Source: Methylobacter sp. BlB1
GTDB lineage: Bacteria; Pseudomonadota; Gammaproteobacteria; Methylococcales; Methylomonadaceae
Reading direction: 5' to 3'
Length of the DNA stretch: 61,841 nt
Assembly (NCBI RefSeq): GCF_015476545.1
Contig: NZ_JADMKV010000024.1
Location: 1-61,841, forward strand
Shown: positions 59,898-61,841 of the stretch, piece after piece
How the letters are laid out: every line of letters starts with the position of its first letter
How positions within the stretch are numbered: the stretch's first letter is position 1
Position numbers and translations under genes: made by a program
Notes under the pieces: model-generated
Database searches by the model: none
Seen by the model: only the letters and a program-made list of their open reading frames with translations
Told to the model about the DNA's origin: nothing

Positions 59898-59955
59898 AGC
59901 ATACTTGTGAAAAGTATGCTCATTAAGCCGAGCTATTTTGATTTTAAATAGCTCG
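59898..59955. promoter_or_regulatory. Two inverted repeats upstream of the KfrB-like gene
   Basis: AGCATACTT (59898-59906) pairs with AAGTATGCT (59912-59920), and CGAGCTATTT (59929-59938) with AAATAGCTCG (59946-59955). Neither is followed by a T run in the coding direction, so operators or transcript structures rather than terminators. Confidence 0.45.
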
Positions 59956-60036
59956 AAAAAAAACGGGGCTATCTTGCGATGCTCGGCCTTTCCTTCGGCT
60001 ATTTACCAGCCCTGCCAAGTGCGAAGGTGTGGGGAG

Positions 60037-60095
60037 GCAATAAAGTTCCATATTAAGTATTAAAGTATCATGCCGAGGTAATATAGTTGCATACT
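60037..60095 (-). repeat. Three tandem copies of the dispersed repeat
   Basis: On the minus strand: AGTATGCAACTATATTACC, CATGATACTTTAATACTT and TATGGAACTTTATTGCC. They lie between the gene at 60125 and the KfrB-like gene. Confidence 0.65.
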
Positions 60096-60124
60096 AAACA
60101 GTCAGTTTAACTGACCACAGTAAG

Positions 60125-60367
60125 CTACTTGTCACCCTCTTGTTCGATTATTGTTTGCGGCTTATGGCCTCCCTCTGGGATACACCCCTTGCCGTAGCAC
60201 GTAGTGCCAATCAGCACCTCATGTGTAGCCCCTTCTTTCCCAATCTTGATAAAAGACAACGTAGAGCCGCAGTCCTTTTCGCCTAGCATAAGTCCGCTTG
60301 GCCTTTTCACTTTTTTTGGATGATTAAACGGGTTCGTAAACCACAACCAAGGCGGATTAAATCTCAT
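60125..60367 (-). CDS. Unknown small protein
   Basis: 80 residues. MRFNPPWLWFTNPFNHPKKV with basic and aromatic residues, then LMLGEKDCGSTLSFIKIGKE, TCYGKGC: two cysteines. GAGAAAAAC before the ATG. The 60383-60521 repeat block stands directly upstream, as at the 28890 gene. Function unknown. Confidence 0.5.
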   Translation of the reverse strand: MRFNPPWLWFTNPFNHPKKVKRPSGLMLGEKDCGSTLSFIKIGKEGATHEVLIGTTCYGKGCIPEGGHKPQTIIEQEGDK

Positions 60368-60382
60368 GTTTTTCTCCAGTTT

Positions 60383-60521
60383 GGTATGAAACTTTATTAC
60401 TCAAAATTACTTGATCGATGCTCTTTTGGGCTGTTTCAGGATGATACTTTATTTATCGACCGCAGATTTTTACAACAGCAGAATACGGCCTCCAGGGTGT
60501 TTCAGTATGTAAATTTTTTAC
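60383..60521 (+). repeat. Repeat cluster homologous to 28916-29055
   Basis: GGTATGAAACTTTATTACT (60383-60401), CAGGATGATACTTTATTTATC (60437-60457) and CAGTATGTAAATTTTTTAC (60503-60521). Order, spacing and intervening sequence follow the 28.9-kb block. It separates the dnaN-like stop from the start of the 60367 gene. Confidence 0.7.
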
Positions 60522-60589
60522 CCGCTTACAGAAGGACTTTTCAATTTAAGAAAATTTTTATTCAATGGATAGCATTCCACAATTTTAAT

Positions 60590-61546
60590 TCAAAGGCGCA
60601 TTGGCATCACCAAGTAGGAAATTACTGTTTGTCCGGGTTCCTTGAGAAAGCAAGCACTGGCATTACTTGGAATTATTAATTCTGCGGTATCGGAGGCAAT
60701 ATTATTTATCGCATCGAGTATGTATTGGGCATTGAAAGCGATTGAAATACTGTCGCTCCAATCAATACTAATTTCTTCCTCGGCTTCGTCGAACTCTGGA
60801 TTACCCGTGCTGAGCTTTAATGATTTATTACCCAATTCAAAGGCAATTCCCTTAAGTTTTTCGTTAGTAAGGGTGCTCACTCGCATGACAGCCTCTTTCA
60901 AAAGGAGCCTGTCCACCAGCAGCGGAGCCAAAAATAGTTGGCTGAAAGCCTTGCTGAAATCAGGATATTTCGCATCGATCAGCTTTGATGAGAACTCCAC
61001 GTTCTTATAAAGCACTTTAATGTAATTGCCGGAAATTTGGAGTTCCATGTCGGCTTCTGGGTCGTCAATCAAGCGGCTTAGCTCACCAACCGCCTTCCGT
61101 GGAATGTTGATGCTTGCTTCCTGACCTGCATCAGCCCCTATATCGTTTTCATATAACGCAAGGCGAAAACCATCGCTAGCCACTAATTTGATCTTGGAGT
61201 TTCTAATCTGCAGCAACAGGCCGTTCAGGTAAGGCCTGACATCGCCATTGCCAATGCAAAAGGAAGTCTTATCGAGGCCTTCCTTGAGCTTGCCGGCATT
61301 CAGGCGTATACAGGCTTTGGCGTCAACCTTGCTAAATTCCGGAAAGTTGTCGGCAGGCAGTGTGTTTAGCACGTAACGGCCCCGACCTGAAGAGACTTTG
61401 ATTTTTTCACTGTCCATATCAAATCTGATCTCGGAATCCGATGGCAGCAATCGGCAGATATCCAGCAGTTTTCTGGCGGGAATGGTCACGTCGCCGTCCG
61501 CTTTAATTTGGAGGACGGTAAGGATTCCTTCGTAAATGAGTAACAT
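60590..61546 (-). CDS. dnaN: DNA polymerase III beta (sliding clamp), N-terminus short
   Basis: 318 residues against ~366 in E. coli. TIPARKLLDICRLLPSDSEI aligns with E. coli residues ~69-88, so about 50 N-terminal residues are absent; a stop lies 8 codons upstream of the ATG and the joining sequence looks non-homologous. Domains II and III are complete (FSKLIDAKYPDFSKAF, LTNEKLKGIAFEL, NAQYILDAI, SYLVMPMRL). Without domain I's first half it may not form a normal ring; it could still bind clamp-interacting proteins. Plasmid copies of dnaN are rare. Confidence 0.85.
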   Translation of the reverse strand: MLLIYEGILTVLQIKADGDVTIPARKLLDICRLLPSDSEIRFDMDSEKIKVSSGRGRYVLNTLPADNFPEFSKVDAKACIRLNAGKLKEGLDKTSFCIGNGDVRPYLNGLLLQIRNSKIKLVASDGFRLALYENDIGADAGQEASINIPRKAVGELSRLIDDPEADMELQISGNYIKVLYKNVEFSSKLIDAKYPDFSKAFSQLFLAPLLVDRLLLKEAVMRVSTLTNEKLKGIAFELGNKSLKLSTGNPEFDEAEEEISIDWSDSISIAFNAQYILDAINNIASDTAELIIPSNASACFLKEPGQTVISYLVMPMRL

Positions 61547-61726
61547 CTTAATCAGGTATGCTTCAATTTAATAGAATGCAGACCGATGCTTATACTTTGT
61601 AAAGGTAGGGAACGGCCAAAAGCCGCCAGTGTCTCGTTTTAGTATACCCATGATACATTGGTGACAATCAGTTCATTGCTGCCGGTTCGTTTTGTTTCAG
61701 GCAGATGCTGATGGAACGGCAATGCC

Positions 61727-61841
61727 TTATGCCGATGCTTTCAACAAGCTATGGATAATCGGGCATGATACTGAGTCGGTGTTGCTAGTACAGCTCTCCA
61801 CCAATTGGGACAAGGCCGCCTCCATCATGCGTAAGCCTTCA
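61727..61841 (-). CDS. MerR-family regulator, C-terminal fragment
   Basis: The minus-strand frame open at 61841 ends at TAA 61727-61729 with 37 residues: EGLRMMEAALSQLVESC, then SCPIIHSLLKASA. A coiled helix starting LRxME followed by a C...CPII turn is the C-terminus of MerR-type metal-responsive regulators. The rest lies beyond the window. The plus-strand frame over the same bases is a shadow. Confidence 0.55.
   Translation of the reverse strand, partial: EGLRMMEAALSQLVESCTSNTDSVSCPIIHSLLKASA

Noticed and set aside
1-61841. Possible circular closure: CTAT..ATAATCGGGCA occurs near both ends (2-18 and 61749-61765)
   Set aside because: Only 15 of 17 bases match and they are not at the exact ends, so this is not a terminal overlap.
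61681-61841. Plus-strand frame open at the right edge
   Set aside because: The opposite strand encodes a recognisable MerR-type C-terminus.

Overview
This window reads as a large stretch, possibly most, of a low-copy accessory plasmid from a proteobacterium. It carries an iteron origin with its own initiator, three kinds of partition or maintenance modules (ParA/ParB, ParM/ParR-like and a PRTRC cassette), a MazEF pair, several recombinases, and no rRNA, tRNA or recognisable conjugation genes. Base composition is mixed: high-GC blocks at about 3.7-15.9 kb and 50.3-54.7 kb alternate with AT-rich stretches, which points to a mosaic. The protein styles (PRTRC cassette, IS630 element, tyrosine recombinases) suggest a gammaproteobacterium, possibly a methylotroph, but that is an inference. 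Circularity cannot be shown; a MerR-like gene runs off the right edge and an open frame runs off the left.

Layout. 0-4 kb: a secreted protein, a membrane protein, parB-parA and two palindromic parS-like sites. 3.7-10.8 kb: a tyrosine recombinase, a KfrA-like coiled-coil protein, a zinc-finger/exonuclease gene split by a frameshift, mazEF, and a parM-parR operon with 10-bp phased repeats (a parC candidate). 10.9-12.3 kb: non-coding DNA with a promoter and many hairpins. 12.3-15.9 kb: an AntA-type antirepressor and three integrase-related genes. 16.0-22.9 kb: a type IV-A CRISPR-Cas locus (csf3, csf1, cas6e, csf2, dinG) flanked and split by two arrays. 23-36 kb: small DNA-binding proteins, a secreted nuclease, HU, a decayed IscB element with its omega-RNA region, an SF1 helicase, a CoiA-like nuclease, a PAPS-reductase-like gene with palindromic operators, and an IS630 copy. 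36.2-44.8 kb: PRTRC genes around the Rep_3-type initiator and a 7-iteron origin. 45-61.8 kb: small unknown genes, a DUF5131 protein, an 1180-aa RecB-like nuclease/helicase, an AcrVA2-family anti-CRISPR, uracil-DNA glycosylase, a KfrB-like protein and an N-terminally short DNA polymerase III clamp.

How it works together. The core is replication and segregation. The cargo is inter-element conflict: a type IV-A system without adaptation genes, an AcrVA2 homologue and several nucleases and helicases. Three things stand out. A spacer in CRISPR array 2, placed after a degenerate repeat, has an 18-nt perfect match to the sequence just upstream of csf3, which would fit crRNA-guided self-regulation of the cas operon. 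The CRISPR repeats vary strongly yet keep their hairpins through paired changes. Finally, an AT-rich motif with core ACTTTATTACT recurs in clusters at eight intergenic sites, suggesting a plasmid-wide regulatory or centromere-like element.
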